A stretch of DNA of 64,000 bases from NCBI RefSeq assembly GCF_018777395.1, contig NZ_JAFJYC010000001.1, positions 2,046,001 to 2,110,000 of the forward strand. Direction: 5' to 3'. Below are positions 22,241-33,979 of the stretch, in pieces. Made by a program: the position numbers and the translations under genes. The notes beneath the pieces are model-generated. The model searched no databases. It was not told where the DNA came from and saw nothing but the letters and a program-made list of their open reading frames with translations. The stretch is from Candidatus Sodalis endolongispinus (lineage in GTDB: Bacteria; Pseudomonadota; Gammaproteobacteria; Enterobacterales; Enterobacteriaceae). Numbering within the stretch: position 1 is the stretch's first letter; every line of letters begins with the position of its first letter.

Positions 22241-22732
22241 TCAGGCGATGGCGGGCGGGCCGGCGCGTATTCCCTGCAGCTGCGCCAGAAGAATGCCGCT
22301 GCGGTTGTCGATGAAAGCGACGTGGTCCGTTAACCGCAGCCGGCGGACCAGCACCGGCGGCCGCGCTTCGCGGTTGAGTAACAGACCCAGCGTGGTCAGC
22401 AGCACCTGATGCTGTACGCGCAGCGGCGCGACGGCCTCGGGCGCCCAGGCAATGGAGAGATGACGGATGACGGTACGTATGGCATGCTGATGCCAGTAGT
22501 CAACAGCGTAGGTGGGGCGACGCGGGACATCTTTCAGCCGTGCCAGCTGGCTGAAGCCGGCCTGAAAGGCGCTTTGCCGGCTAAGGCTGGGGCAATTGTC
22601 GGCCTGGTGCAGCATCTCCTGGCCAACGCCTGGCAACAAAGGCACGCCAAAAACGGCCGCGACCATCCCCAACAGGAGATGCGGCCAGAAATAACGTCTG
22701 CCAATTTGTCGCCAACGATTTAGAATACCCAT
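22241..22732 (-). CDS. secM: Secretion monitor SecM, with an altered arrest motif
   Basis: Regulatory nascent peptide that stalls the ribosome when secretion is poor and so raises SecA synthesis. It is 163 residues (E. coli 170). The N-terminal signal (MGILNRWRQIGRRYFWPHLL, then LGMVAAVFGV) and VDYWHQHAIRTVIRHLS match SecM. The C-terminus ends QGIRAGPPAIA. Aligned to the E. coli arrest sequence, the QGIRAGP block is kept (Arg163, Gly165, Pro166 equivalents). The upstream block reads RSGILLAQL, so the key Phe150, Trp155 and Ile156 equivalents are Asn, Leu and Leu. Stalling strength is therefore uncertain. It is divergent from the DUF721 gene. Confidence 0.88.
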   Translation of the reverse strand: MGILNRWRQIGRRYFWPHLLLGMVAAVFGVPLLPGVGQEMLHQADNCPSLSRQSAFQAGFSQLARLKDVPRRPTYAVDYWHQHAIRTVIRHLSIAWAPEAVAPLRVQHQVLLTTLGLLLNREARPPVLVRRLRLTDHVAFIDNRSGILLAQLQGIRAGPPAIA

Positions 22733-22764
22733 TACCCGATCATGTCTTCCGCCGGAGTGTTGTT

Positions 22765-23292
22765 ATGCGCGATAGTCGTCCACATCCCATCGACAGCCTG
22801 TTTAGCGACGCCGCCGAAACGGGCCGCGTGTCCCTCTCAAAGATTCAGCAGCGCGCCATCCTGCTGCTAAAGCTCAACCGCGCGGTCAACGCGCTGTTGC
22901 CGGCACCGCTGCGTCCCTGGTGCCGTGTTGCCAACGTCAGCCAGGGGGTGCTGGTACTGGAAACGGCTAATGCCAGCTGGAAGATGCGGTTACGCTATGA
23001 ACAACCTCAAATATTGTCTGCGCTAAGAGCGCAGATTCTACCATCATTGTCGTCTATCGACATTAGGATTAACCCTGGCCTGGCGAGAAAACAGGAATTG
23101 AATGCGCAAAACAACGACAGCGGCCGGCAACATGGCCGGCCGCTGGGGGAAAAGCCACGGCGTTTGAGTGTCCAAAGCGCGGCGTCTATTCGCCATGTGG
23201 CGGCGCGCAGCGAAGGTAAATTAAAGAACGCGCTAGAACGACTGGCAGAGCTGGCCGGAGAGAGTGCCGACCCCGCACTTCGCGGGAAATAG
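22765..23292 (+). CDS. DUF721 / DciA-like protein
   Basis: 175-residue protein with an N-terminal DUF721 domain at about residues 10-105 (SKIQQRAILLLKLNRAVNAL, LRPWCRVANVSQGVLVLETA, ASWKMRLRYEQPQIL), then a basic, low-complexity tail. DUF721 includes DciA, the ancestral loader of the DnaB helicase; enterics normally use DnaC for that job, and the role of this protein in enterics is not established. It sits between secM and lpxC, as in related enterics such as Yersinia and Serratia by my recollection. A perfect 10-bp inverted repeat lies inside the tail coding region. The frame is intact and begins ATG at 22765. Confidence 0.8.
   Translation: MRDSRPHPIDSLFSDAAETGRVSLSKIQQRAILLLKLNRAVNALLPAPLRPWCRVANVSQGVLVLETANASWKMRLRYEQPQILSALRAQILPSLSSIDIRINPGLARKQELNAQNNDSGRQHGRPLGEKPRRLSVQSAASIRHVAARSEGKLKNALERLAELAGESADPALRGK
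23119..23144. repeat. Perfect 10-bp inverted repeat inside the DUF721 gene
   Basis: AGCGGCCGGC and GCCGGCCGCT flank a 6-nt loop. It lies inside the coding sequence for the tail and would form a very stable RNA hairpin. Confidence 0.85.
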
Positions 23293-23365
23293 ACGCCAGA
23301 TGGCTAACCTTGCCGGTGCAAAACCGGGACGCCGCCGTAAAGCACTGCGTCATCGACGTTAACGC

Positions 23366-24301
<936 letters not shown>

Positions 24302-24388
24302 TTAACCATGCCGCCTACTCCACCCAGTATAGAGAAGAGCGGGCGGGCCAGTTTAGCACAAAGAGCGCGTTTCCCAAAACAACACGGT

Positions 24389-25549
24389 TTAATCCGCCTG
24401 TTTACGCAAAAATGCCGGGATATCCAGGTAGTCGGGTTTCTTACCCCCCTGGGCGTTTTGCTCATTGACCGCCTTGGCCGCCGTTTTCTGCTCTTGATTG
24501 AGCGAAGACATGCCCGCGGTGTGATCGCGGTAGCGGTTATCCATCACCGGCTGGCTGCTCTGCTTACTGGTCACCAGCGTGATTTCCGGCCGTTTGTCCA
24601 TGCCGATGCCGGTCGCGACTACGGTAACGCGCAGTTCGTCGTTCATGTCGGGATCCAGCGAAGTACCGATAACCACCGTGGCATTGTCGGAGGCGAAGGC
24701 GCGGATGGTATTACCCACGGTTTCAAATTCGTCCAGACGCAGGTCGAATCCCGCGGTAATGTTGACCATAACCCCACGGGCGCCGGACAGATCGATATCT
24801 TCCAGTAGCGGGCTGGAGATGGCCATTTCCGCCGCTTCTTCCGCGCGATCTTCGCCGCAGGCAACGCCGGAGCCCATCATGGCATAGCCCATTTCCGACA
24901 TCACGGTGCGCACGTCGGCAAAGTCGACGTTCATCAGTCCCGGGCGGGTGATAAGCTCGGCGATACCCTGCACCGCGCCTTTCAGTACATCGTTGGCGGC
25001 GCCGAACGCGTCGAGCAGTGAAATACCGCGCCCCAGGACTTTCAGCAGCTTGTCGTTAGGGATGGTGATAAGCGAGTCGACATGCTTGGAGAGTTCAGCA
25101 ATGCCCTGCTCGGCGAACGCCATACGTTTTTTGCCCTCAAAATTAAAGGGCTTAGTGACCACAGCCACGATCAGGATACCCAGATCCTTGGCGACTTCCG
25201 CGACAACCGGCGCGGCGCCGGTACCTGTACCACCGCCCATACCGGCGGCGATAAACACCATATCGGCCCCTTCGAGCGCGGCCCGCAGCGCTTCGCGGTC
25301 CTCTTCGGCGGAGTTGCGGCCCACTTCGGGATTGGCGCCGGCTCCCAGCCCTTTGGTAATGCCGCTGCCGATTTGAATGGTCTGGCCCACCGCCGTCTTA
25401 CGCAATGCCTGCGCATCGGTATTCACCGCGAAGAAGTCCACGCCTTCGATGCGCTCGCGCACCATATGCTCGACGGCGTTGCCGCCACCGCCGCCGACGC
25501 CGATGACTTTAATCACCGCGTCGTTGGTTAATTCCATAGGTTCAAACAT
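24389..25549 (-). CDS. ftsZ: Cell division GTPase FtsZ
   Basis: Tubulin homologue that forms the Z-ring. The start [20 protein letters not shown] at 25549 gives 386 residues (E. coli 383); the frame extends 16 codons upstream without similarity. The tubulin signature [11 protein letters not shown] lies at about residues 103-113, with the T7 loop [11 protein letters not shown] at about 207. The conserved C-terminal peptide [15 protein letters not shown], which binds FtsA and ZipA, is present. It lies 72 nt downstream of ftsA. Intact. Confidence 0.98.
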   Translation of the reverse strand: MFEPMELTNDAVIKVIGVGGGGGNAVEHMVRERIEGVDFFAVNTDAQALRKTAVGQTIQIGSGITKGLGAGANPEVGRNSAEEDREALRAALEGADMVFIAAGMGGGTGTGAAPVVAEVAKDLGILIVAVVTKPFNFEGKKRMAFAEQGIAELSKHVDSLITIPNDKLLKVLGRGISLLDAFGAANDVLKGAVQGIAELITRPGLMNVDFADVRTVMSEMGYAMMGSGVACGEDRAEEAAEMAISSPLLEDIDLSGARGVMVNITAGFDLRLDEFETVGNTIRAFASDNATVVIGTSLDPDMNDELRVTVVATGIGMDKRPEITLVTSKQSSQPVMDNRYRDHTAGMSSLNQEQKTAAKAVNEQNAQGGKKPDYLDIPAFLRKQAD

Positions 25550-25621
25550 AATTTCTCTCCGTTTTGTGCCTGTCGCTTCGGAATCGGCCGCCTGCACAGC
25601 CGGGCCACGTCTTGAAAATCG

Positions 25622-26878
25622 TTAAAATTCTTTTCGCAGCCAGCCGCTGAACCGCTTAAACCATGTGCTGACTGACGTTCGTTTTTCCACGTCTACTTCG
25701 CCGCTTAAATGTGACTCTTTACCGTAATGCAGTAGCCCCACGGCGGTAGAATAATAGGGCGCCTGCGCATAATCCGTCAGACCGGTGATATTCAGCGGCT
25801 GGCCGATACGCACCTGGGTATGAAATACCCGCTGCGCGCACGCCGCCAAACCGTCGATTTGCGCCGCGCCGCCGGTCAGGACGATGCCGGCGGCCAGATG
25901 GTGTTTCACCCCCTGCGCCCGCAGTTGCTCCTGCAGTTGCAAAATTTCGTCATTGACCAGATTCAGCAGCTCGGTGTAACGCGGCTCGATCACCTCGGCC
26001 AGGGTCTGGCGCTGCAAGCTGCGCGGCGGCCGGCCGCCGACGCTCGGCACCTCCACGCTCTCGTCCTTGCTGACCATCGCGCCCAATGCGCAGCCGTGGC
26101 GGACTTTGGTCGCCTCGGCGTCGGTGGGCGGCGTGCCGAAGGCGTAGGCGATGTCGCTGGTGACCACATTGCCGGCGTAAGGGATCACCTTGGTATGGCG
26201 CAGTGCGCCGGCGGTATACACCGCCATGTCCATGGTGCCGCCGCCGATGTCGACCACGCATACGCCCAGTTCGCGTTCATTCTCGGTCAGAACCGCGTAA
26301 CTTGACGCCAGTCCGGCGAAAATAAGTTGGTCAACTTTCAGCCCGCAACGTTCAACCGCTTTGACAATGTTCTTTGCCATATCATTATGGCAGGTAATCA
26401 GATGGACCTTGGCCTGCATGCGTACGCCGGACAGACCCACCGGATTTTTTATTCCTTCCTGATAGTCAATCGCATAGTCCTGCGGGATGACGTGCAAGAT
26501 ACGGTGCTCATCGCGCACCCGCACCGATTTGGCGGTATGCACCACATTTTCCACGTCTTCCTGGGTCACTTCTTCTTCCGAAATCGGCACCATGCCGATT
26601 TCATTCTGGCAGCTGATATGTTCGCCGGACAGGGCAAGATACACCGACGAGATCTGGCAGTCCGCCATCAGCTCCGCCTGATCAATAGCGCGCTGGACGC
26701 ATTTCACCACCGATTCCAGATCGTTAACGCCACCTTTGTCCATGCCGCGCGACGGGCAACTGCCGACGCCGATGATATTCACCATACCATCGGGCAGCAC
26801 CTCCCCTACCAACGCGGCCACCTTGGCCGTGCCGATCTCCAGTCCTACTACCAGTTTTCTGTCCGTCGCCTTGATCAT
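25622..26878 (-). CDS. ftsA: Cell division protein FtsA
   Basis: Actin-like protein that tethers FtsZ to the membrane, 418 residues (E. coli 420). The ATPase core shows VVGLEIGTAKVAALVGEV and CVVDIGGGTMDMAVYTAG, with adenosine contacts in GIVLTGGAAQIDGL. The 1C domain includes CQNEIGMVPISEEEVTQED. The membrane-targeting amphipathic C-terminus FKRFSGWLRKEF is kept. Its ATG overlaps the ftsQ stop by one base. Intact. Confidence 0.98.
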   Translation of the reverse strand: MIKATDRKLVVGLEIGTAKVAALVGEVLPDGMVNIIGVGSCPSRGMDKGGVNDLESVVKCVQRAIDQAELMADCQISSVYLALSGEHISCQNEIGMVPISEEEVTQEDVENVVHTAKSVRVRDEHRILHVIPQDYAIDYQEGIKNPVGLSGVRMQAKVHLITCHNDMAKNIVKAVERCGLKVDQLIFAGLASSYAVLTENERELGVCVVDIGGGTMDMAVYTAGALRHTKVIPYAGNVVTSDIAYAFGTPPTDAEATKVRHGCALGAMVSKDESVEVPSVGGRPPRSLQRQTLAEVIEPRYTELLNLVNDEILQLQEQLRAQGVKHHLAAGIVLTGGAAQIDGLAACAQRVFHTQVRIGQPLNITGLTDYAQAPYYSTAVGLLHYGKESHLSGEVDVEKRTSVSTWFKRFSGWLRKEF

Positions 26879-27711
26879 TATTGTTCTGCCTGTGCCTGAG
26901 TCTGTTGCTGATTACTGTTTTCCGGTTCGATATAGGCCGCGGCCCATCCGACAGCCAAGCCCGAGTCATAGCGCAGGTCCACATAGCTGATGCGCTTATT
27001 ATCGTTCCGGGCCTGCTGGAGAAGAACCGGATAAATCCCGATAAAACGCTGCAGGCGCCTGGCTCTGTCGTCCCGGCCCAGCTCCAGCCGGGTATCGTCC
27101 CGTAACGTCAACTGCCACGAATGGCGGGCGCTCATGCTGACCGCCTTGAGCTGAAACTTGGCCGCCGTCAGCACCGCGTTCATGGTGCGATAGCCGCTCA
27201 GCACATCTTGCTCACTGCCCTCCGGGCCATAAAGCATCGGCATGGGCTGATTGCCGATACGCTCCGCCGGCGCGCTAAATACCTCGCCGCTGCCGTCCAG
27301 CAGATGTTGATCGTTCCAGCGCGCCACCGGCACATATTCCACCAGGTGGATTTTCAACTCGTCCGGCCACTGTTTACGCACGCTAACCTGCTTTATCCAC
27401 GGCATGCGCTCAATTTGCTGCTGAATGACGTTGACGTCCTGCGTCATAGAGGTGCCGGGCGCTCCCAGCGCCGGAATCGCCTGGCGGATATCGTCATTGG
27501 TGGTGTAATGACGTTCTCCGGTCACCACCAGCCGGGACAGCGGTAAACGGTGGGCATCTTTCATCCAGCCCACGACCATCCAACCCCCCCAGAAGATGGT
27601 GCCGAGCACCATCAACAAGAAGATCAGACCCGCGAGCTGGCCGCCGTTGCTGCGTCCCGCAGCGGCTCTCTCCGTCTCACGGTTGCGTACGTTTATCGCC
27701 GCCTGCGACAT
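26878..27711 (-). CDS. ftsQ: Cell division protein FtsQ
   Basis: Bitopic inner-membrane divisome protein that recruits FtsB and FtsL. I start at [19 protein letters not shown] (27711), giving 277 residues (E. coli 276). One membrane span lies at about residues 28-48 ([20 protein letters not shown]). The POTRA domain begins [20 protein letters not shown] and the beta domain includes [20 protein letters not shown]. It should normally follow ddlB, but here lies 56 nt after the murC stop. Overlaps ftsA by one base. Intact. Confidence 0.95.
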   Translation of the reverse strand: MSQAAINVRNRETERAAAGRSNGGQLAGLIFLLMVLGTIFWGGWMVVGWMKDAHRLPLSRLVVTGERHYTTNDDIRQAIPALGAPGTSMTQDVNVIQQQIERMPWIKQVSVRKQWPDELKIHLVEYVPVARWNDQHLLDGSGEVFSAPAERIGNQPMPMLYGPEGSEQDVLSGYRTMNAVLTAAKFQLKAVSMSARHSWQLTLRDDTRLELGRDDRARRLQRFIGIYPVLLQQARNDNKRISYVDLRYDSGLAVGWAAAYIEPENSNQQQTQAQAEQ

Positions 27712-27767
27712 GTCAGGCCGCTCCCGCCGCGACGACCGTCTGCGCATGCCGCTGAAAATCGAGCCGT

Positions 27768-29240
27768 TTACCCATGACATCCCTCGCCCGGCTGCGGCTG
27801 CAGCCTGCTGTCAGCCAATTTACGGGCGATTTTGCCCACCGTACCGGCGCCCTGCATCAGCACCAAATCGTTGTCTTGCAGCGCCAGCGCCAGCGTCGCG
27901 GGAAGCGCATCCATATCCGGCACCAGAATCGGGTCCACCTTGCCGCGGCCGCGAATAGTGCGGCATAAAGAGCGGCTGTCGGCACCGGGGATCGGCGCTT
28001 CTCCGGCGGGATAGACGTCCAGCATCAGCAGGACATCCACGCCGGAGAGGACGTTGGCGAAATCGTCGTACAAGTCCCGCGTGCGGGTATAGCGGTGCGG
28101 CTGAAACACCATCACCAGCCGCTTGTCCGGCCAGCCGGCACGCGCCGCTTTAATCGTGGCGTCCACCTCGGTCGGGTGATGGCCGTAATCGTCCACCAGC
28201 ATCACTTCGCCCGTTTTGCCGTTGACGTTGGCCAAATCGTAACGGCCCAAATCATCAAAGCGGCGTCCGGTGCCCTGAAATTGCAGCATCGCCTGCAAAA
28301 TGCTCTCGTCGTTGATGCCTTCTTTGGTCGCCACCGCAATCGCCGCCACCGCATTCAGCGCGTTGTGGCGACCCGGTGCGTTGAGCTCCACCCGTAAATC
28401 GGCTTTTTCCTGCCGGGTGAGGGTAAAGCTGCCGCGCGCACCGTCCTGACGGTAATCGGTGATCCGCAAATCGGCATCGTCGCTGAAGCCATACGTGGTG
28501 ATCTGGCGCCCGACGCGGGTCAGCAGTTCGCGGATCACCGGATCGTCGATACACATCACCGCACGGCCGTAAAACGGCAGATTGTGCAGAAAGTTGATAA
28601 ACGTCTGCTTGAGATTTTCAAAGTCGCCCTGATAAGTATCCATATGGTCGGCTTCGATATTGGTAATAATCGCCACAATCGGCTGCAAATGCAGGAAGGA
28701 GGCGTCGCTTTCGTCGGCCTCGGCAATCAGGTAGCGACTGCAGCCCAAACGGGCATGCACGCCGGCGGCTTTCACCAGTCCGCCGTTCACGAAGGTCGGA
28801 TCTAGGCCGGCCTCGGCATAAATACTGGCCACCATCGCGGTGGTGGTGGTTTTACCGTGCGTACCGGCAATAGCAATACCGTGGCGAAAACGCATCAGCT
28901 CCGCCAGCATCTCCGCACGCTGAATGACCGGAATACGCGCCTCTTTGGCCGCCACAATTTCCGGGTTATCGGCCGCGATGGCGCTCGACACCACCACCAC
29001 GCTGGCGTCGCTGATATTCTCCTGGCGGTGGTTGAAATAAATCTGCGCACCCAGGTCCGTCAGTTGCTGCGTCACCGCGTTCGGCGCCAGATCGGAGCCG
29101 CTGATTTGATAGCCCTCGTTCGCCAGCACTTCCGCGATACCGCCCATGCCGGCACCGCCGATGCCGACAAAATGGATTTGCCTGACGCGGCGCATCTCGG
29201 GGACAAACGTTCGCAGTTTAGCCAGTTGTTGTGTATTCAC
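27768..29240 (-). CDS. murC: UDP-N-acetylmuramate-L-alanine ligase
   Basis: Adds L-Ala to UDP-MurNAc, the first amino acid of the peptidoglycan stem. It is 490 residues (E. coli 491). The N-terminal domain has [20 protein letters not shown], the ATP loop is [12 protein letters not shown] (about residue 125) and the central domain has [14 protein letters not shown] and [10 protein letters not shown]. The C-terminal domain includes [16 protein letters not shown] and [18 protein letters not shown]. It is followed directly by ftsQ because ddlB is missing; the extreme C-terminus [10 protein letters not shown] differs from E. coli, and the deletion may have touched it. Confidence 0.96.
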   Translation of the reverse strand: MNTQQLAKLRTFVPEMRRVRQIHFVGIGGAGMGGIAEVLANEGYQISGSDLAPNAVTQQLTDLGAQIYFNHRQENISDASVVVVSSAIAADNPEIVAAKEARIPVIQRAEMLAELMRFRHGIAIAGTHGKTTTTAMVASIYAEAGLDPTFVNGGLVKAAGVHARLGCSRYLIAEADESDASFLHLQPIVAIITNIEADHMDTYQGDFENLKQTFINFLHNLPFYGRAVMCIDDPVIRELLTRVGRQITTYGFSDDADLRITDYRQDGARGSFTLTRQEKADLRVELNAPGRHNALNAVAAIAVATKEGINDESILQAMLQFQGTGRRFDDLGRYDLANVNGKTGEVMLVDDYGHHPTEVDATIKAARAGWPDKRLVMVFQPHRYTRTRDLYDDFANVLSGVDVLLMLDVYPAGEAPIPGADSRSLCRTIRGRGKVDPILVPDMDALPATLALALQDNDLVLMQGAGTVGKIARKLADSRLQPQPGEGCHG

Positions 29241-29311
29241 AGTCTCATCGCTTAAGTCAAAAAAACGCTCAAGACGGCACGCCCGGCCCGTCCGGTGTTA
29301 TCGGTGCACGC

Positions 29312-30379
29312 TCAGGCGCGCACCGCTGCCGCCACTTCCCGCGCCACGCGCTCCGTAGCATCGGGTATCGCCACCGCCCGGGCGCGTTGCGCCATGGTCA
29401 GCAACGTCGGCCGATCCCAGCCGGCCAGTACGTCGCTGACCCGCTCAACGTTAAAGGCCGGCTGCTCAATAATTTTCGCCGCGCCGGCCTGCTCCAGCGG
29501 CCGCGCGTTCCAGTACTGCTGACGATCTTTGTGCATAAACGGCACAAACAGGGCCGGCAGGCCGGCGGCGGCGATTTCGCTCACCGTCAGCGCCCCGGAG
29601 CGGCACACCACCACATCTGCCCAGGCGTAGGCGGCGGCCATATCGTCGATGAATTCCACCATCTTGTGCTGCGTCTCGCCGCTCGCCGCGTAGGCCCGGT
29701 TAACCTCATCCAGCGCCCCTTTCCCTACCTGATGCCACAGCGTCAAGCTGCCCGCTAACCGGGCGGCGACCGCCGGCATGGTCTGATTGAGCACCCGCGC
29801 GCCCTGGCTGCCGCCGATAATCAGTACCCGAATCGGCCCTGTGCGATCGCGAAAGCGCGCTTCGGGCGCCGGCAGCGCCAGCACCGCATCACGTACCGGA
29901 TTGCCCACCACCTCGGCATGGGGGAAGGCGCCGGGAAACGCCTGCAGCACTTTGCGGGCAATTTTCGCCAGGCCGCGGTTGGTCAGGCCGGCGATACCGT
30001 TCTGCTCGTGCAGGACCACCGGAATGCCGCAGCTCCAGGCCGCCAGACCGCCGGGCCCGGAGACATAACCGCCCATGCCCAGTACCACATCCGGCCGCCA
30101 GGCGCGCATAATCCGCCGCGCCTGACGCCAGGCGCGCCAGATGCGCACCGGCGCCAGCAGTTGCGCTTTCAATCCCTTGCCGCGCAGGCCGCTGATGCGG
30201 ATGACATCGATTTCAATGCCGTGCTGCGGCACTAGATCGGCTTCCATGCGATCGGCGGTGCCGAGCCAGCGGACCCGCCAGCCCTGCGCCATCAGGTGAT
30301 GCGCGACCGCCAGCCCCGGTAACACATGTCCGCCGGTACCGCCCGCCATCACCATCAACCGCCTGGTCTTTGCCGTCAT
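29312..30379 (-). CDS. murG: Lipid II synthase MurG
   Basis: Peripheral inner-membrane glycosyltransferase that adds GlcNAc to lipid I. It is 355 residues, identical in length to E. coli. The N-terminal Rossmann domain has the G-loop [17 protein letters not shown] and [15 protein letters not shown]. The C-terminal UDP-GlcNAc domain has [16 protein letters not shown] and [20 protein letters not shown]. It overlaps ftsW by 4 nt. Intact. Confidence 0.97.
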   Translation of the reverse strand: MTAKTRRLMVMAGGTGGHVLPGLAVAHHLMAQGWRVRWLGTADRMEADLVPQHGIEIDVIRISGLRGKGLKAQLLAPVRIWRAWRQARRIMRAWRPDVVLGMGGYVSGPGGLAAWSCGIPVVLHEQNGIAGLTNRGLAKIARKVLQAFPGAFPHAEVVGNPVRDAVLALPAPEARFRDRTGPIRVLIIGGSQGARVLNQTMPAVAARLAGSLTLWHQVGKGALDEVNRAYAASGETQHKMVEFIDDMAAAYAWADVVVCRSGALTVSEIAAAGLPALFVPFMHKDRQQYWNARPLEQAGAAKIIEQPAFNVERVSDVLAGWDRPTLLTMAQRARAVAIPDATERVAREVAAAVRA

Positions 30380-31578
30380 CGCGGTCCCCTCGCAAACGCC
30401 TGCGCCTTGGCCAGACGCGTCTCAAAATCCACTCTCAGCAGCAGGACTATCGCCGTCGACATGATAAGCAGGCTCGAACCACCGTAGCTGATTAACGGCA
30501 GGGTCAAGCCTTTGGTCGGCAGCATGCCGGCGGCGGCGCCCACGTTGACCAGCGCCTGGAAGCTAAACCAGATACCGATGGAACAGGCCAGAAAACCGGA
30601 AAAGCGCTGGTCGATTTCAAGCGCTTTGCGGCCGATCGACATGGCGCGGAACGCAACCAAAAACACCATTAGTAGCGCCAGCACCACGCCGAAGTAACCC
30701 AGCTCTTCGCCCAAAATGGCGAAGATAAAGTCGGTATGGGCTTCCGGTAAATACTCCAGTTTCTGTACCGAGTTGCCCAGTCCCTGTCCCCAGAACTCGC
30801 CGCGGCCAAACGCCATGAGCGACTGGGTAAGCTGGTAGCCGCTGCCGAAGGGATCATCCCACGGGTTCCAAAATGACGTCACGCGCCGCATACGGTAGGG
30901 CTCAGCGATGATGAGCAATACCACCGCGAAAATGCCCGAACCGATAATCGATAAGAATTGCCATAGCTTGGCGCCGGCCAAAAACAACATCGCCAGGGTG
31001 GTGACGAACACCACCACCACGGTGCCGAGATCGGGCTGCGCGAGCAGCAGTACCGCCAGAAGCACCATCACGCCCATCGGTTTGCAAAATCCCCAGAAGT
31101 TAGTACGTACTTCCTCTACCTTACGCACCAGATAACTGGCCAGATAGCAAAACAGTGCCAGCTTGGATAATTCCGCCGGCTGGATGCGCAGCGGCCCGAG
31201 CGCTATCCAGCGCGACGCGCCGTTAACCGAACTACCGACCACCAGCACCACCAACAGCATCACCAGCGTGATAAGCAGCATCACCGAGCTGTAGCGCTGC
31301 CAGACCGCCATCGGGATCCTGAGCGTTGCCAGCGACAGCACAAACGCCAGACCGAGATAAAACGCATCACGTTTGGCAAAGTAGAACGGGTCGTCCGACA
31401 GGCGCGCCCCGATCGGCATCGACGCCGAGGTCACCATCACGAAACCGATACCGGCCAGCCCCAGCGTCAGCCACAGCAGCGTACGATCGTAGAGCAGATG
31501 GGTCGGTGCCTCAGGCTCGCGCGCCCCCATCACCCACGCCTTCAGGCGGGGGATCATGCCTAAACCGGGAAAGCGCAT
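30376..31578 (-). CDS. ftsW: Septal peptidoglycan glycosyltransferase FtsW
   Basis: SEDS-family polytopic membrane polymerase of septal lipid II, 400 residues (E. coli 414; the N-terminal cytoplasmic part is shorter). About ten hydrophobic spans are present. Conserved motifs are [70 protein letters not shown] and [15 protein letters not shown]. It starts where the murD stop ends (one-base overlap) and overlaps murG by 4 nt. Intact. Confidence 0.97.
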   Translation of the reverse strand: MRFPGLGMIPRLKAWVMGAREPEAPTHLLYDRTLLWLTLGLAGIGFVMVTSASMPIGARLSDDPFYFAKRDAFYLGLAFVLSLATLRIPMAVWQRYSSVMLLITLVMLLVVLVVGSSVNGASRWIALGPLRIQPAELSKLALFCYLASYLVRKVEEVRTNFWGFCKPMGVMVLLAVLLLAQPDLGTVVVVFVTTLAMLFLAGAKLWQFLSIIGSGIFAVVLLIIAEPYRMRRVTSFWNPWDDPFGSGYQLTQSLMAFGRGEFWGQGLGNSVQKLEYLPEAHTDFIFAILGEELGYFGVVLALLMVFLVAFRAMSIGRKALEIDQRFSGFLACSIGIWFSFQALVNVGAAAGMLPTKGLTLPLISYGGSSLLIMSTAIVLLLRVDFETRLAKAQAFARGPR

Positions 31579-32894
31579 CAGCCTACCTCCCGCGCCAGGC
31601 GGGTGAACACGTCACCACGCACTTCAAAATTGCTGAACTGGTCCAGGCTGGCGCAGGCCGGCGACAGTAGCACCAGATCCCCTGCCCTCACCCGGGAACC
31701 GATGATGCGCATCGCCTGCTCCAGCGTCTCGGTGAGCGTCGCGGCGTCGGGACGCAGGGACGCCAACTGCGCGCCATCCTGGCCGAAACAATACAGTTGC
31801 ACCCGGTCGCCCTGCAGCCACGGCGAGAGCGGCATGAAATCGGCGGATTTACCATCGCCGCCCAACAGCAAATGCAGCGTACCCGCCACATCGAGTCCGT
31901 TCAGCGCCGCCTCGGTACTGCCCACATTGGTCGCTTTGGAATCATTAATCCAGCGTACGCCGCGGCGTTCATGCACCAACTCAAAACGGTGCGCCAGACC
32001 GCGGAACTGCCGCAGCGCCGCCAGACTTGCCGCGCGCGGGATGCCCACTGCATCCGCCAGCGCCAGTGCCGCCAGGGCGTTGGTGTAATTATGGCGGCCG
32101 CCGATGCGCAGTTCCGCACCTTCCAGCAGCGGCTCGCCGTTCGCCATCAGCCAGGTCTGCCCCGCATGCCGGCGGAGGCAATAGTCGCCGCGCTCCGCGC
32201 AGAAGCTGACGCAGCGCGCGTCATGTCCGCGCACCGGCAGGGTAAGCGCATCCTCTGCGTTGACCACGCAGACCGTAGCATCGTGGTAAATTTCCAGCTT
32301 GGCCGCCCGGTACTGTTGCAGGCCAAGCGGATAGCGGTTCATGTGGTCTTCACTGATATTGAGAACCGTCGCCGCCGCCGCTTTCAGGCTATGGGTGGTT
32401 TCCAGCTGGAAGCTCGACAGCTCCAGAACATACAGCTGGCACGGCGATTCCAAAAGCGTCAGCGCCGGCAGACCGATATTGCCACCAACGCCCACCTGCC
32501 AGCCGGCGGCGGCAGCCATTTCGCCCACCATACGGGTGACGGTGCTTTTGCCGTTGGAACCGGTTATCGCCACCACCGGCGCCGATGCCTCACGCGCGAA
32601 CAGCTCGATATCGCCGACAATGGCAACGCCGGCCGTCGCGGCCGCGGCCAGCGCGGGATGCGACAGGGGAACGCCGGGGCTGGTGACGATAAGCGTCGCG
32701 TCGAGAAACCACGCCTCGTTCAGCGACCCCAGGTGGCGCAGCACCTCGGCCGGCAGTTTCTCAAGACCCGGCGGCGTAAAACGGGTGTCCATCACCCGCG
32801 CCGTCATGCCACGGCGGCGGAAGAAGCCAACGCAGGAAAGGCCGGTAAGCCCCAGCCCGATGATGACCACTTGTTCGCCCCGATAGTCCGTCAT
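31578..32894 (-). CDS. murD: UDP-N-acetylmuramoyl-L-alanine-D-glutamate ligase
   Basis: Adds D-Glu to UDP-MurNAc-L-Ala. The start [20 protein letters not shown] at 32894 gives 438 residues, the E. coli length; 20 codons of open frame upstream are mraY 3' sequence. The ATP loop is [16 protein letters not shown] (about residues 111-126). Other signatures are [27 protein letters not shown] (active-site His), [17 protein letters not shown] and [12 protein letters not shown]. It begins 2 nt after mraY. Intact. Confidence 0.97.
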   Translation of the reverse strand: MTDYRGEQVVIIGLGLTGLSCVGFFRRRGMTARVMDTRFTPPGLEKLPAEVLRHLGSLNEAWFLDATLIVTSPGVPLSHPALAAAATAGVAIVGDIELFAREASAPVVAITGSNGKSTVTRMVGEMAAAAGWQVGVGGNIGLPALTLLESPCQLYVLELSSFQLETTHSLKAAAATVLNISEDHMNRYPLGLQQYRAAKLEIYHDATVCVVNAEDALTLPVRGHDARCVSFCAERGDYCLRRHAGQTWLMANGEPLLEGAELRIGGRHNYTNALAALALADAVGIPRAASLAALRQFRGLAHRFELVHERRGVRWINDSKATNVGSTEAALNGLDVAGTLHLLLGGDGKSADFMPLSPWLQGDRVQLYCFGQDGAQLASLRPDAATLTETLEQAMRIIGSRVRAGDLVLLSPACASLDQFSNFEVRGDVFTRLAREVG

Positions 32895-32896
32895 TA

Positions 32897-33979
32897 TTAC
32901 CGTACCTTCAGCGTTGCCAGTCCGATGATGACCAGCATCAGGGAAATAATCCAAAAACGCACGATGACGCGCGGCTCCGGCCAGCCCTTCAATTCATAAT
33001 GGTGATGGATGGGCGCCATACGGAAAATGCGCTGACCGCGCAATTTGAACGAGCCCACCTGTAAAATCACCGACAGGGTTTCCACCACGAACACCCCGCC
33101 CATAATCAGCAGTAAAAACTCCTGGCGCAGCAGCACGGCGATAGTGCCGAGCGCGCCGCCCAGCGCCAGCGAACCGACGTCGCCCATAAACACCTGCGCG
33201 GGGTAGGTGTTGAACCACAAAAAGCCCAGCCCGGCGCCGACAATGGCCGTGCACACCACCACCAGCTCACCCGCTAAGCGCACATAAGGTATGTGCAAAT
33301 AGCCGGCAAAATTCATGTTGCCGGTCGCCCACGCCACCAGCGCCAGACCGGCGGCGACAAACACCGTCGGCATAATCGCCAGACCGTCCAGACCGTCGGT
33401 CAAGTTGACCGCATTACTGGTGCCGACGATGACAAAGTAGGCTAAAAGCATATACCACAGCCCTAGCTGCGGCATGATGTCCTTGAAAAACGGCACCACC
33501 AACTGGGTCGCCGGCGTGTCTTTGCCCACCGCGAACATGGTGAAGGCAACCGCCAGCGCTATTACCGACTGCCAGAAATATTTCCAGCGGGCGATAAGCC
33601 CCTTGGTGTCTTTGCGTACCACCTTGCGATAATCGTCGATAAAGCCGACGATGCCGTAGCCCACCAGGACAAACAGCACACACCAGACATACGGGTTGGA
33701 CGGATAGGCCCACATCAATACCGAAATCGTGATCGAGGTGAGGATCATCAACCCACCCATGGTCGGCGTGCCGCGTTTGGTGAAATGCGATTCCGGGCCA
33801 TCATTGCGCAACACCTGTCCGATCTGCAGTTTTTGCAGCCAGGCGATAAGGCGCGGTCCCATCCACAGCGACAGGAACAGCGCGGTCAGCAGGCTGACGA
33901 TGGCGCGAAACGTCAAGTAAGAGAAGACGTTAAATCCTGAATAAAATTTGACCAGATGTTCGGCCAGCCACACTAACAT
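32897..33979 (-). CDS. mraY: Phospho-MurNAc-pentapeptide translocase MraY
   Basis: Integral membrane enzyme that transfers phospho-MurNAc-pentapeptide to undecaprenyl phosphate, making lipid I. It is 360 residues, as in E. coli, with ten hydrophobic spans. Catalytic motifs are [27 protein letters not shown] (catalytic Asp pair), [13 protein letters not shown] and the [15 protein letters not shown] loop. It overlaps the murF stop by 7 nt. Intact. Confidence 0.98.
   Translation of the reverse strand: MLVWLAEHLVKFYSGFNVFSYLTFRAIVSLLTALFLSLWMGPRLIAWLQKLQIGQVLRNDGPESHFTKRGTPTMGGLMILTSITISVLMWAYPSNPYVWCVLFVLVGYGIVGFIDDYRKVVRKDTKGLIARWKYFWQSVIALAVAFTMFAVGKDTPATQLVVPFFKDIMPQLGLWYMLLAYFVIVGTSNAVNLTDGLDGLAIMPTVFVAAGLALVAWATGNMNFAGYLHIPYVRLAGELVVVCTAIVGAGLGFLWFNTYPAQVFMGDVGSLALGGALGTIAVLLRQEFLLLIMGGVFVVETLSVILQVGSFKLRGQRIFRMAPIHHHYELKGWPEPRVIVRFWIISLMLVIIGLATLKVR

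Noticed and set aside
27712-27776. 20-codon frame between murC and ftsQ as a ddlB remnant
   Set aside because: No resemblance to the Ddl N- or C-terminus; mentioned only as a possible coupling relic.
26892-27780. FtsQ starting 23 codons earlier at 27780
   Set aside because: The extension overlaps the murC stop region and is not conserved; [10 protein letters not shown] matches the enteric N-terminus.
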